From assembly GCA_033856255.1 (NCBI GenBank), contig JAWVFH010000037.1:19921-83920 (forward strand): a stretch of 64,000 bases of DNA, in the 5' to 3' direction. Both the position numbers and the translations under genes were made by a program. Under the pieces are notes generated by a model, which was given only the letters and a program-made list of their open reading frames with translations, was not told where the DNA came from and did no database searches. How positions within the stretch are numbered: the first letter of the stretch is position 1; each line of letters starts with the position of its first letter. Shown one piece after another: positions 47,839 through 57,027 of this stretch. The DNA comes from WHSW01 sp033856255 (GTDB lineage Bacteria; Actinomycetota; Thermoleophilia; Solirubrobacterales; 70-9).

Positions 47839-48939
47839 ATGTCGGGAGAGGAGAACCCAGTCGAAGGGACGGAACGCGCAAGGCGGTTGCTCGAGGCAGC
47901 GGAAGAGCTGGCTGGAATCGGCAGCTGGATGATGCACACCGACACCGGCGAGCTGATCTGGTCGCGCAACATGTTCCGGATCTTCGGGGTCGATCCCGCC
48001 GCAGGGGTCCCGAACGAGGAACGCAGAGCGGAGCTCATCCATCCAGACGATCGCGAACGCCGCCTGCGCGAGATCAAACGGGTCCGCAACGGCGCGACCG
48101 AGCAGAGCTTCGACTTCCGGATCGTCCACTCGGACGGCACGATCAGGCACCTGTACTCGACGATCGCCGTGATCGAGGAGGGCGCCGGCCAGCCGAGACG
48201 CGTGGTGGGCTGCGTCCAGGACCTGACCTCGACGCGGCTCGCCGACCGCGAGATCGCCGTCCACCTCGCGACCGTCGAGGCGCTCCACGAGGACTCGCCC
48301 GATCACGGTGTCGACTCCCTGCTGCGCCGCCTCGCCCGGGCCATGGGCTGCTCATACGCGGTCCTCTGGGCGCCGGGCGACGATGGCTTGGTCGCTCGCG
48401 CGACTTGGATCTCCGCCGTGCTCACCGCGGGCAACCCGGAGCTCGCCCAAGACGAGCCCCTCGATCGGTCGGCCGCGCCCGTGGTGCTCGAGGCGATTTC
48501 GAGACGCGCGCCGGTCGTCGAGAACGGCTGGGGGACCAACAACACCGATCCGACAGGGCGCAAGAAGCTCGGATTCGCGAGCACGGTCGCGTTCCCGGCG
48601 CTGGCCGGAGACGAGGTCCTGGCGACGCTCGAGTTCCGTTCGCGGGAGACGATCGAGCTGAGCGAGCGCTTCGCCCGCTCGCTGATCGGCGTCGGCCATG
48701 AGCTCGGCGCCTACTTCGCTCACCACACGACCGAGCTGCGAGCGCCGACCCTGACGCCGCGCGAGCTCCAGGTCCTCCAGCGGGCCGCCGACGGCGGCTC
48801 GGGCCCGGCGATCGCCGAGGCGCTCGAAATCTCGCCGGCGACGGTGAAGAGCCATTTCGAGCACGTCTACGCGAAGCTCGGGGTCGCGGATCGCGCCTCG
48901 GCGGTGGCCGTCGCGCTCCGTAACGGGTTGTTCAAGTAG
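47839..48939 (+). CDS. PAS-GAF-LuxR family transcriptional regulator (tandem paralogue)
   Basis: A 366-residue paralogue of the preceding gene: PAS (~15-130: GIGSWMMHTDTGELIWSRNMFRIFG in parts, closing VVGCVQDLTSTR), GAF-like (~140-285) and LuxR HTH (~300-366: LTPRELQVLQRAADGGSG, ATVKSHFEHVYAKL). The HTH recognition helices of the two are nearly the same, so their targets may overlap while the sensors diverge. The 22-bp element 41 bp upstream could be its own operator. Confidence 0.87.
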   Translation: MSGEENPVEGTERARRLLEAAEELAGIGSWMMHTDTGELIWSRNMFRIFGVDPAAGVPNEERRAELIHPDDRERRLREIKRVRNGATEQSFDFRIVHSDGTIRHLYSTIAVIEEGAGQPRRVVGCVQDLTSTRLADREIAVHLATVEALHEDSPDHGVDSLLRRLARAMGCSYAVLWAPGDDGLVARATWISAVLTAGNPELAQDEPLDRSAAPVVLEAISRRAPVVENGWGTNNTDPTGRKKLGFASTVAFPALAGDEVLATLEFRSRETIELSERFARSLIGVGHELGAYFAHHTTELRAPTLTPRELQVLQRAADGGSGPAIAEALEISPATVKSHFEHVYAKLGVADRASAVAVALRNGLFK

Positions 48940-48957
48940 ACCGGCCCTCCAGCGGGT

Positions 48958-48979
48958 GTATCGGCCGTTCGGCGGATTG
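48958..48979 (-). promoter_or_regulatory. 22-bp promoter element, copy 2
   Basis: GTATCGGCCG followed by T, TCGG, C and GGATTG: 20 of 22 positions equal to 47776-47797. It lies 34 bp before the histidine kinase start at 49014. Confidence 0.5.
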
Positions 48980-49013
48980 ACCTGGGCGGTCTTCGGTCGG
49001 ATGCTGGACGGAG

Positions 49014-50618
49014 GTGCATGCGCCAAACACAGGGCTTTCGGTCGGCGAAGCCGACTCCACCTTCGAGCGGTTCCTCGATGCGCTGCCCGATGCGATCGTC
49101 GGGGTCAAACGCGCCGGCACGATCGTGATCGCCAATCAGCAGGCCGCGGCCCTGTTCGGCTATCCGCGCGGGCAGCTGGTGGGCCAACCGGTCGAGCTCC
49201 TCGTTCCCGACCGGTTCAAGCAGCGACATCCCGGACTTCGCGACGGCTACTTCTCCGAGCCGAGGACACGCCCGATGGGCAGCGGGGTCGAGCTGTACGC
49301 CGTGCGCAAGGACGGCACCGAGTTCCCCGTCGAGATCAGCCTCTCGACGATCGAGACCAAGGACGGGACCGTTGCCACGGCGGCGATCCGCGACATCAGC
49401 GCGCGGGCCGAGGGCGATCGTGAGCAGAGCCTGGTCGAGGAGCTCAACCAGGCCCGGCGGCTCGAGAGCGTCGGTCAGCTGGCCGGCGGGATCGCACACG
49501 ACTTCAACAACCTGCTGGGGGTGATCCTCAACGCCGCCCAGTTCGTCGCCGACGAGCTCGAGCCCGGGTCGCCGGCGCACGACGACGTCGAGGAGATCCA
49601 GCGCTCCGCCGAGCGCGCGGCGGCCCTGACTCGCCAGCTCCTGATCTTCAGCCGGCGCGAGGTTGCGATGCTCGAGGTGCTCGACCTCGGCGAGGTGATC
49701 GCCGGGCTCGAGAACCTCCTCCACCGTGCGCTCGGCGAGCGAGTCGAGCTCGAGACCATGTCGGCGAAAGACCTCGCGCCGATCGAGATCGATCCCGGTC
49801 AGCTCGAGCAGGTGCTCGTCAACCTCTCGGTCAACGCCCGCGACGCGATGCCCGAGGGCGGCCGCCTGATAATCGAGGCCGAGAACGCGGTCCTCGACGA
49901 GGAGTTCACGGGCTCGCACCCGAGCACGAAGCCGGGCGCGTACGTCCGGCTCAAGGTCAGCGACACCGGGACGGGCATGGACGAGGAGGCCCTGCAGCGC
50001 GCCTACGAGCCGTTCTTCACCACGAAGGCCGAAGGCAAGGGCACCGGGCTCGGACTGGCGACCGTCTACGGGATCGTCACCAGCGCCGGCGGGCGCATCG
50101 ACCTGTACTCGGAGCTCGGCATGGGCACGACCGTGAAGGTCCACCTCCCGGCCGCCGAGGTCGATCCCGGCGCGCTCAAGCCCCGGGCGGAGAGCGCCCC
50201 CACCGCCCGCGGCCAGGTGGTGCTCGTGGTCGAGGACGAGTCGGACGTCCGGCGGATGGCCGAGCGGATCCTCACCCACGGGGGCTACTCGGTGATCGGC
50301 GTCGGCCGGGGCGCGGAGGCGCTCGAGATCTGCTCGGATCCCCGCCAGGCGATCGACCTGGTGCTGACCGACGTGATCATGCCCGAGATGCTGGGGACCG
50401 AGCTGATCGAAAAGGTCACGCCGCTTCGGCCCGGGCTTCCGGTCCTGTTCATGTCCGGGTACAGCCACGCGGTGCTGGCGCCGGAGACCCTGGCGGAACG
50501 GCCCGGCGCACGCTTCATCGAGAAGCCGTTCAGCCGCGAGAACCTGCTCAGAACCGTGGCGGCAACGCTCAACGTCGAGAGCGATGGGGACGATGGCGGC
50601 GAATCCGCGCCCTCCTGA
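49014..50618 (+). CDS. Hybrid histidine kinase (PAS-HisKA-HATPase-REC)
   Basis: A 534-residue soluble sensor kinase. PAS (~15-130: LDALPDAIVGVKRAGTIVIAN), HisKA with the phosphoacceptor His in GGIAHDFNNLL (~162), HATPase (N-box NLSVNARDAM, G1 VSDTGTGMD, G2 GKGTGLGLATVYGIV, ~265-380) and a C-terminal receiver (~398-515, Asp in LVLTDVIMPE, Lys in IEKPF). There is no membrane segment, so it senses a cytosolic signal. GTG 49014 sits very close to GGACGGAGG. The next gene, also starting with a receiver, overlaps by 35 bp and is the likely phosphorelay partner. Confidence 0.92.
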   Translation: MHAPNTGLSVGEADSTFERFLDALPDAIVGVKRAGTIVIANQQAAALFGYPRGQLVGQPVELLVPDRFKQRHPGLRDGYFSEPRTRPMGSGVELYAVRKDGTEFPVEISLSTIETKDGTVATAAIRDISARAEGDREQSLVEELNQARRLESVGQLAGGIAHDFNNLLGVILNAAQFVADELEPGSPAHDDVEEIQRSAERAAALTRQLLIFSRREVAMLEVLDLGEVIAGLENLLHRALGERVELETMSAKDLAPIEIDPGQLEQVLVNLSVNARDAMPEGGRLIIEAENAVLDEEFTGSHPSTKPGAYVRLKVSDTGTGMDEEALQRAYEPFFTTKAEGKGTGLGLATVYGIVTSAGGRIDLYSELGMGTTVKVHLPAAEVDPGALKPRAESAPTARGQVVLVVEDESDVRRMAERILTHGGYSVIGVGRGAEALEICSDPRQAIDLVLTDVIMPEMLGTELIEKVTPLRPGLPVLFMSGYSHAVLAPETLAERPGARFIEKPFSRENLLRTVAATLNVESDGDDGGESAPS

Positions 50619-52005
50619 CCCGGCTCGAATCCTGATCGTCGACGACCAGCCCGAGCTCCTGCGGCTGATGGAGCGGATGCTGGACCGTGAGCACGACTGC
50701 AAGGTCGCCGGCGGGAACACGGAAGCGCGCGCGCAATTGGCGAAGCACTCCTTCGAGCTGGTTCTGTGCGACATCGAGATGCCCGACGGATCCGGGCTCG
50801 AGCTCGCCGAGGAGCTGGCACGGGAGCGTCCGCACACCTCGGTCGTCCTCGTCAGCGGCGTCGACGACCCGGAGGTGGCGCGCCAGGGGTTCGACCTCGG
50901 CGTGCACGGGTACCTGGTCAAGCCGTTCGGCCGGTCGGAGCTGCAGATCACGGTGATCAACGCGCTCGAGCGCCGCAGGCTGGAGATCGCACAGGAGGCT
51001 CACACGCGCACCCTCGAGGCGCGCCTGCAGACGATCATCGACCGGGCGCCGATGCCGATCTACGCCAAGGACCGCGCGTTCCGGTACGTGATCGCCAATC
51101 GGGAGGCGGCGCGGCTCGCCGGGATCGAGCCCGAGGAGCTGATCGGCAAGACCGACGACGCGATCAGTCCCCGCTCCGCAGCCGAGCATGCACGGGCCGG
51201 CGACCAGCTGATCTTCGACGGCGCTCCGAGCTACGAGGAGCGTGAGACACTGATGGTGGGCGGTCAGGAGCGAATCTTCCTGACGATCAAGTTCCCGCTC
51301 GTCGACGAGCAGGGCAGGGTGTTCGCCGTCTCCGGGATGTCTCCTGACGTCACCGCGCAGGCCGAGGCCGAACGACTGCGCGAGGCCCTGACGGAGTCGC
51401 AGCGGGAGGCGATTCGCGAGCTCCGCGACTCCCGGCTCGAGACCACCGAGCGGCTCGCGCGAGCGCTCGAGCTCCACGACCACGGCACCGGCCTGCACAT
51501 CGGTCGCATGGCGGCGGTCTCCGCCGTGCTCGCGCAGAGATTCGGGCTCGACGACGATCGCGTGGAGCTGTTGCGCACCGCCGCTCCGATGCATGACATC
51601 GGCAAGATCGGGATCCTCGGCGACCTGCTGAGAAAGCCCGGGAAGCTGACCCCCGCCGAGCGCGAGGAGGTCGAGCGCCACGCCCTGATCGGCTACCAGC
51701 TGCTGGCCGAGTCGGAGAGCGAGCTGTTGCGGCTGGCGGCGACGATCGCGCTCACCCACCAGGAGCATTTCGACGGTCGCGGCTACCCGAACGGGCTCGC
51801 CGGCGAGGAGATTCCCATCGAGGGGCGGCTGGTCGCGGTCGCGGACGTCTTCGACGCCCTGCTTTCCGATCGCAGCTATCGGTCGGCGATGACTTTGGCG
51901 GAGGCGGTCGAGCTGATCACGAGCGAGAGCGGGACGCACTTCGATCCTCGGATCGTCGACCTCCTGGTCGACAACCTCGACGAGATCGTCTCGGTCCGCG
52001 GCTAG
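50584..52005 (+). CDS. Response regulator with PAS and HD-GYP output (c-di-GMP phosphodiesterase)
   Basis: A 473-residue RpfG-like protein: receiver (~15-130; Asp in LVLCDIEMPD, Lys in LVKPF), PAS (~150-265: IIDRAPMPIYAKDRAFRYVIAN in parts), a short coiled coil and an HD-GYP domain (~285-465) with MHDIGKIGI, LTHQEHFDGRGYPNGLAGEEIP and VADVFDALLSDR. The catalytic set is intact. It overlaps the hybrid kinase gene by 35 bp, so the two form one system converting a cytosolic signal into c-di-GMP breakdown. It converges on recN. Confidence 0.94.
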   Translation: MGTMAANPRPPDPARILIVDDQPELLRLMERMLDREHDCKVAGGNTEARAQLAKHSFELVLCDIEMPDGSGLELAEELARERPHTSVVLVSGVDDPEVARQGFDLGVHGYLVKPFGRSELQITVINALERRRLEIAQEAHTRTLEARLQTIIDRAPMPIYAKDRAFRYVIANREAARLAGIEPEELIGKTDDAISPRSAAEHARAGDQLIFDGAPSYEERETLMVGGQERIFLTIKFPLVDEQGRVFAVSGMSPDVTAQAEAERLREALTESQREAIRELRDSRLETTERLARALELHDHGTGLHIGRMAAVSAVLAQRFGLDDDRVELLRTAAPMHDIGKIGILGDLLRKPGKLTPAEREEVERHALIGYQLLAESESELLRLAATIALTHQEHFDGRGYPNGLAGEEIPIEGRLVAVADVFDALLSDRSYRSAMTLAEAVELITSESGTHFDPRIVDLLVDNLDEIVSVRG

Positions 52006-52016
52006 GGCGCCGCGGC

Positions 52017-53696
52017 TCAGGCCGCCTTCAGGAGCTGCTTGGCGTGACGGTTGGCGGCCGAGTCGCCGCTCTCGGCCCCGAGCATGCGCACGATCTCCGC
52101 GACCAGCGCCTCGCCGGCGACCCGCTCGACCGTCGCCCGGGCCTCGCCGCCGACTGCGTCCTTGTTGATCCGGAAGTGCGTCGCCGCCAGTGAGGCGACC
52201 TGGGGCAGGTGGGTGATGCAGAGCACCTGGCGGCCGGAGGCGAGCGAGCGCAGCCGCTCGCCCACCGCCCGCGCCGTGTTGCCGCCGACCCCGGCGTCGA
52301 TCTCGTCGAAGACGAGCGTGCGCTCGCCCGCGTCGCGGGCGAGCCCGCTGAGCGCGAGCATGATCCGCGAGAGCTCGCCGCCCGATGCCGCGTCCTTGAG
52401 CGGCGCCTTCGGCATCCCGGGGTTGGTGGCGACCAGCAGCTCGACCGTCTCGGCGCCGTTGGGCCCGAAGCCGTCCGGGTGCGGCTCCAGCAGCACCTCG
52501 AGCCGGGCGCCCTCCATCGCCAGCTCCGAGAGCTCCTCGGCGACCCGCTCGCCGAGCTGGCCGGCTGCGGCCCGCCGGCCCTCGCCGAGCTCCGCCGCAA
52601 ACCGCGCGCGCAGGGCCTCGGCCTCGGCGATCCGGGCCCGCAGCTCCTCGGCCGCCTCCTCGGCGTGCTCGAGCCGCTCGATCCCGTTGCGGCACTGCTC
52701 GCCGTGCTCGAGCACCGCCTCGATCGAGCCGCCGTGCTTTCGCTTCAGGCGGTCGACGGCGTCGAGACGCTCCTCGACCGTCTCCAGCCGCCCGGGCTCG
52801 GCGTCGATCCGATCGAGGCAGGAGCGCAAACCGGTGGCCGCGTCGTCGAGCTCGACGACGACCGCGCGGAGCCGCTCGGCGAGCCCGTCGAGCTCCGGGT
52901 CGACGCCGTCGACGGCCGCCAGGCCGGCTTCCGCCTCGCCGAGTGCGGAGCGCGCCCCACCCTCCTCGTCGGCGCCGCTGACCGCTGCGAGCGTCCGGCC
53001 GGCCGCCGTCCGCAGCGCCTCGGCGTTTTGCAGCAGCGTCCGCTCCGCCTCGAGCTCGGCCTCCTCGGACGCGTCCGGGCCGGCCGCCTGGATCTCGGAG
53101 AGCTCGAAGCGCATGAGGTCGAGGTCGCGCTCGCGGCTGCCCTCGCGCTCGAGCAGCGCCGCGAGCTCGCCGGAGAGCCCGGTGACGTCGCCGTGGGCGT
53201 CGCGGTAGCGATCGCGCAGCTCCACGTGCCGCTCGCCGGCAAAGCCGTCGAGGATCTCGAGCTGGGCCGAGGCGAGCATCAGCCGCCGGTGCTCGTGCTG
53301 GCCGTAGAAGGCGAGCAGGCGAGAGCCGAGCGCCCGCAGCTCGCCGGCGGAGGCGGAGCGGCCGCCGATGAAGGCGCTGGTCCGGCCCGAGGCCCCGATC
53401 CGGCGGCCGAGCACGACCTCGTCGGCGTCGGACGGCAGGCGGGCCGCGATCTCGGCCAGCTCCGGATCGTCGAGGACACCCGCAGGGAGGCCGAACACTC
53501 CCTCGACCCACGCCTCCTCGGCCCCCGGGCGGACGATCTGCGGTCGCGCCCGTCCGCCCATCAGCAGGCCGAGCGAGTGAGCCAGCACGGTCTTTCCCGC
53601 CCCCGTCTCGCCCGTGATCGCGTTCAGTCCGGGCTCGAGGCGCAACTCGGCGCGCTCGATCAGGAGCAGGTTCTCGATCCGGAGCTCGTGCAGCAC
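52017..53696 (-). CDS. recN: DNA repair protein RecN
   Basis: A 559-residue SMC-like ATPase for double-strand break repair. GTG 53696 gives the usual N-terminus (LHELRIENLLLIERAEL); the longer frame runs antisense into the MFS gene. It has Walker A GETGAGKT (~29-36), two long coiled coils (~160-380), the ABC signature SGGELSRIMLAL, Walker B LVFDEIDAGVGG and ITHLPQVA. The conserved order tlyA-nadK-recN is interrupted here by an MFS exporter gene 50 bp upstream. Confidence 0.97.
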   Translation of the reverse strand: MLHELRIENLLLIERAELRLEPGLNAITGETGAGKTVLAHSLGLLMGGRARPQIVRPGAEEAWVEGVFGLPAGVLDDPELAEIAARLPSDADEVVLGRRIGASGRTSAFIGGRSASAGELRALGSRLLAFYGQHEHRRLMLASAQLEILDGFAGERHVELRDRYRDAHGDVTGLSGELAALLEREGSRERDLDLMRFELSEIQAAGPDASEEAELEAERTLLQNAEALRTAAGRTLAAVSGADEEGGARSALGEAEAGLAAVDGVDPELDGLAERLRAVVVELDDAATGLRSCLDRIDAEPGRLETVEERLDAVDRLKRKHGGSIEAVLEHGEQCRNGIERLEHAEEAAEELRARIAEAEALRARFAAELGEGRRAAAGQLGERVAEELSELAMEGARLEVLLEPHPDGFGPNGAETVELLVATNPGMPKAPLKDAASGGELSRIMLALSGLARDAGERTLVFDEIDAGVGGNTARAVGERLRSLASGRQVLCITHLPQVASLAATHFRINKDAVGGEARATVERVAGEALVAEIVRMLGAESGDSAANRHAKQLLKAA

Positions 53697-53746
53697 ACCG
53701 CCCGTTTTAGCGGCGGGCCCCGACGGATTCGCCCCGCTCGGGGCGC

Positions 53747-55321
53747 TCAGCCGGCGGGCGCGGCCTCCGCCTCGGGCTCCGCGCCCCCGGAGGATGGCTC
53801 GCCGGCGGCGGGCGCGGAGTATCCGACCAGGTCGCGGGCCCGGATCAGCAGCCAGGCCGCGATCCCGCCCGCGATCGCGGTCAGGGCGCCGACCAGGAGG
53901 ATCTCGTTCAGCGCGCTGACGAACGCCTGGTTGGCCGCGCTGGCGGCCTGCTCGCGAAACGGGGCCGGGACGGAGGCGAGCGCGCTCTGGGTGGCGCCCG
54001 AGGAAACCGCCTCGGAGAACCTGGCCAGGTCCGCCGACGGCACCTGCGGGAGCAGGTCGGTGAGCTCGGAGGAGATCCGCGACTGGAAGACCGCGCCGAG
54101 CGCCGCCGTGCCGGTCGCGATCCCGACCTGGCGGAAGGTGCTGTTGATCCCCGACGCCATCCCGGCGCGGGCCGCATCGACGACCCCGATCGCCACCGAG
54201 GCGATCCCGGGGTTGGTCAGCCCGATCCCGACGCCGGCGATCAGCGATCCGGCGAGCAGCGTCGTCCAGCCGTCGTCGACCTCGATCCCGCCCATCAGCA
54301 GCAGGCCGATCCCGACCAGGATCAGCCCCGTGCCCATGATCCCCCGCGCCGGCAGGCGCCCGAGCAGGCGTCCGGAGATCGGCGCGACGATGAACGAGAG
54401 CACGGTCAACGGCAGGAAGCGCAGGCCGGCCGCGAGCGGCGCGTAGCCGAGCGCGTCCTGCATGTAGAGCGTCAGGTACAGGAACATCGCGAACATCCCG
54501 GCGGAGAGCGTGAAGGCGACGATCGAGACGCCGGTGAACGACGGCTTGCGGAACAACGAGAGGTCGAGCATCGCGTTCTCGCGCCGCAGCTCGATCACCA
54601 CGAAGGCGATCAGCAACGCCACCGCCCCGCCAATTGAGGCAACGATCACGGGGCTTCCCCAGCCCTCGGGGTTGCCCCTGATGAGCCCGAAGATGAGCAG
54701 GAAGAGGCCTGCCGAGAAGGTGATCAGGCCGGGCCAGTCGATCGGCTGCGGGTCGGTCGCCTTGACGTTGACGAGCTTGGTCTCGGTGAGCACGATCGCG
54801 CCGATCCCGATCGGGACGTTGACGAAGAAGATCCACTGCCAGCCGAGCCCCTCGGTGATCAGGCCGCCGAGCAGCGGCCCGATCGCGACCGCACCGCCGA
54901 CCGTCGCGCCCCAAAGGCCGATCGCGTTGGCGCGTTCGCGGCCCTCGAACTCCTGTGCGATGAGGGCGAGCGCGGTCGCGAACATCGCCGCGGCGCCGGC
55001 GCCCTGGAAGCCGCGGGCGAAGTTGAGGATCGTCGGATCGCCCGAGAGGCCGCAGGCGAACGACGCCACGGTGAAGAGGACGAAGCCGAAGGTGAACACG
55101 CGCCGGCGCCCGATCCGGTCGCCGATCGAGCCGGCGACGAGCAGAAACGAGGCCAGGGTCAGCGCGTAGGCATCGACGACCCACTGCAGGCTCGAGAAGC
55201 TGGCGTGAAGGTCGCGCTGGATATCCGGCAGGGCGACGTTGACGATCGTGACGTCGATCAGGAGCATGAAGGTCGCCACGCAGACGGCCAGCAGGGTCCA
55301 CCACTTGCGTTCCATCCGCAC
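53747..55321 (-). CDS. MFS transporter, DHA2 (EmrB/QacA) drug exporter family
   Basis: A 524-residue, 14-helix transporter. Motif C/D1 is in TM1 (FMLLIDVTIVNVALPDIQ), motif A in GSIGDRIGRRRVF, motif B in NFARGFQGAGAAAMF, and motif C in GPLLGGLITEGLGWQWIFFVNVPIG, read in parts. It exports drugs or lipids using the proton gradient. It starts 6 bp after nadK ends and ends 50 bp before recN, so it appears inserted in an otherwise conserved operon. No regulator is adjacent. GTG 55321 or ATG 55315 may be the start. Confidence 0.95.
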   Translation of the reverse strand: MRMERKWWTLLAVCVATFMLLIDVTIVNVALPDIQRDLHASFSSLQWVVDAYALTLASFLLVAGSIGDRIGRRRVFTFGFVLFTVASFACGLSGDPTILNFARGFQGAGAAAMFATALALIAQEFEGRERANAIGLWGATVGGAVAIGPLLGGLITEGLGWQWIFFVNVPIGIGAIVLTETKLVNVKATDPQPIDWPGLITFSAGLFLLIFGLIRGNPEGWGSPVIVASIGGAVALLIAFVVIELRRENAMLDLSLFRKPSFTGVSIVAFTLSAGMFAMFLYLTLYMQDALGYAPLAAGLRFLPLTVLSFIVAPISGRLLGRLPARGIMGTGLILVGIGLLLMGGIEVDDGWTTLLAGSLIAGVGIGLTNPGIASVAIGVVDAARAGMASGINSTFRQVGIATGTAALGAVFQSRISSELTDLLPQVPSADLARFSEAVSSGATQSALASVPAPFREQAASAANQAFVSALNEILLVGALTAIAGGIAAWLLIRARDLVGYSAPAAGEPSSGGAEPEAEAAPAG

Positions 55322-55326
55322 CTAAC

Positions 55327-56205
55327 TTAGTGAGCCAGCCGCCCGAACTTGTCGCGGATCCGGTGGTAGAAGTTCGTTCCGGGCAGCTGGGCCAGGCGCC
55401 CGACCCCGTCTCGGAACCTCACCTCCATCTCGGCGCCGCTGGCAAGCTCGCCGACGTGCTCGCCGTCGAGGACCACGTCGACGGGATCGCGGCCGGTGGC
55501 GTTGGTGACCGAGAGCACGTCGTCGGGCGCCACGACCAGAGCCCTAGCGGTCAGCGTGTGCGGAGCAATGAAGCTGACCACGTAACCCGCCACCCCCCAG
55601 GCCAGGATCGGGCCCTGGTTGGCGAGGTTGTAGCCGGTCGACCCGGCCGGCGTGGCGGCGACGAGCCCGTCGCAGCGCACGTGCCCGACCTCCTTGCCGC
55701 CGAGCCGGTAGGCGAGCTCGGCAACCCGGCTGAACGGGCGGCGGATCAGCGAGACGTCGTTGAGAGCGAGCGGCGGCCCGTTCCCCACCGTCGCCTCGAG
55801 CCCGGGCATCGACATCACCTCGAAGCCGCCGTGGAAGGCGGCCTCGAGGCCCGCCGCGAGCTGCTCGCGCTCGACCGCGGCGAGGAAGCCGATCGTGCCG
55901 AAGTTGACCGCGAAGACGGGGACGTCGGTGTTGGCGTAGGCGCGCAGCGCCTTCAGGATGGTGCCGTCGCCGCCGAGCACCAGGCAGATGTCGGGGCTCC
56001 CCTCGAGGCCGGAGATCGGCTCCAGTGGCTCGCCGGCCGCGCCGTGCTTGGCCCGCTCGTCGTCGGGCGCGTAGAGCCGGCACCCGGCCGCTCCCGCGGC
56101 GGCGATCGCCTCGCCCATCGCTGCCGCCGTCTGCTCCGGTTGCGTGTGGGTGAGCAGCACGGCGGTGCGGATCTCGTCCGGCGCGGGAGTCGCGTGCTCG
56201 CTCAC
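55327..56205 (-). CDS. nadK: NAD kinase
   Basis: A 292-residue NAD kinase with the conserved LVLGGDGTILKALR (GGDG motif, ~75-88), NFGTIGFLAAVE and the DGLVAATPAGSTGYNLANQGP loop. It phosphorylates NAD to NADP in the cytosol. GTG 56205 overlaps the tlyA stop (GTGA), as in many actinobacteria. Confidence 0.97.
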   Translation of the reverse strand: MSEHATPAPDEIRTAVLLTHTQPEQTAAAMGEAIAAAGAAGCRLYAPDDERAKHGAAGEPLEPISGLEGSPDICLVLGGDGTILKALRAYANTDVPVFAVNFGTIGFLAAVEREQLAAGLEAAFHGGFEVMSMPGLEATVGNGPPLALNDVSLIRRPFSRVAELAYRLGGKEVGHVRCDGLVAATPAGSTGYNLANQGPILAWGVAGYVVSFIAPHTLTARALVVAPDDVLSVTNATGRDPVDVVLDGEHVGELASGAEMEVRFRDGVGRLAQLPGTNFYHRIRDKFGRLAH

Positions 56206-56984
56206 GGTTCCACCTGGGCGATCGCGGCCTCGACGTCGGCGAGCGGCTCGCCGCCGACCGCCGCGTGCAGGAACGTCTCCTCGTTGCCCTTCGGGCCCGG
56301 GAGGCCGGAGGACGCGAACCCGAGCACCGCCAGGCCGGCGTCGGCGGCCGCGCCGGCGACGGAGCGCAGCGCCTCACGTCGCTCGCCCGGGTCGCGGACG
56401 ACGCCGCCCTTGACCCGGCCGCGCCCGAGCTCGAACTGCGGCTTCACCATCGCCAGCACCTCGCCGTCGGCGGTCAGGCAGGCAGCAACCGCTGGGAGCA
56501 CCTTCGCCAGCGAGATGAAGGAGACGTCGATCGCCGCCAGGCGCGGGCGATAGGGAAGCTGCGAGGCGTCGATATCGCGCGCGTTCTGGCGCTCGATCAC
56601 GGTCACCCGGGGATCGTTTCGCACACCCCAGTCGAGCTGCCCGTGGGCGACGTCGAGCGCGATCACCCGCGCGGCGCCCCGCTGCAGCAGGCAATCCGTG
56701 AAGCCGCCCGTCGACGCGCCGACGTCGAGGCAGTCGAGCCCGTCGACGTCGATCGCCAGCGCATCGAGAGCGTTGGCGAGCTTCGTGCCGCCGCGGGAGA
56801 CGAACGGGGGCGCATCGGTGAGCAGCAGGTCCGCGTCGCCGTCGACCAGCTGGCTGGGCTTCAGCGCCAGGGGCCCGTCATGGCCGATCCGCACACGCCC
56901 CGCCCGCACCGACTCGGCGGCGCTGGTGCGCGAGGGCGCGAGGCCCCGTTCGGCGAGCAATGCGTCGATCCGCTGCCTGCTCAT
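56202..56984 (-). CDS. tlyA: TlyA family rRNA (cytidine-2'-O)-methyltransferase
   Basis: A 260-residue protein: N-terminal S4 RNA-binding domain (MSRQRIDALLAERGLAPSR, ~1-60) and a FtsJ-like Rossmann methyltransferase (LDVGASTGGFTDCLLQRGA as SAM loop, ~90-108; AIDVSFISL; MVKPQFELGRG). In Mycobacterium it methylates 16S and 23S rRNA and confers capreomycin sensitivity. It is the first gene of the block and is coupled to nadK. Start ATG 56984. Confidence 0.96.
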   Translation of the reverse strand: MSRQRIDALLAERGLAPSRTSAAESVRAGRVRIGHDGPLALKPSQLVDGDADLLLTDAPPFVSRGGTKLANALDALAIDVDGLDCLDVGASTGGFTDCLLQRGAARVIALDVAHGQLDWGVRNDPRVTVIERQNARDIDASQLPYRPRLAAIDVSFISLAKVLPAVAACLTADGEVLAMVKPQFELGRGRVKGGVVRDPGERREALRSVAGAAADAGLAVLGFASSGLPGPKGNEETFLHAAVGGEPLADVEAAIAQVEP

Positions 56985-57027
56985 GCGCGGACGGTAGCGC
57001 CCTCGCCGAGCGGTTAGGATCGCGCCC

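Noticed and set aside
45436..48306. 956-aa fusion upstream of SteA
   Set aside because: The upstream half is the reverse of two PAS-LuxR genes; SteA starts at ATG 46624-46626.
52017..55304. Single 1,095-aa protein including RecN
   Set aside because: The N-terminal half is antisense-like frame beside the MFS gene; RecN begins at GTG 53696 with its normal N-terminus.
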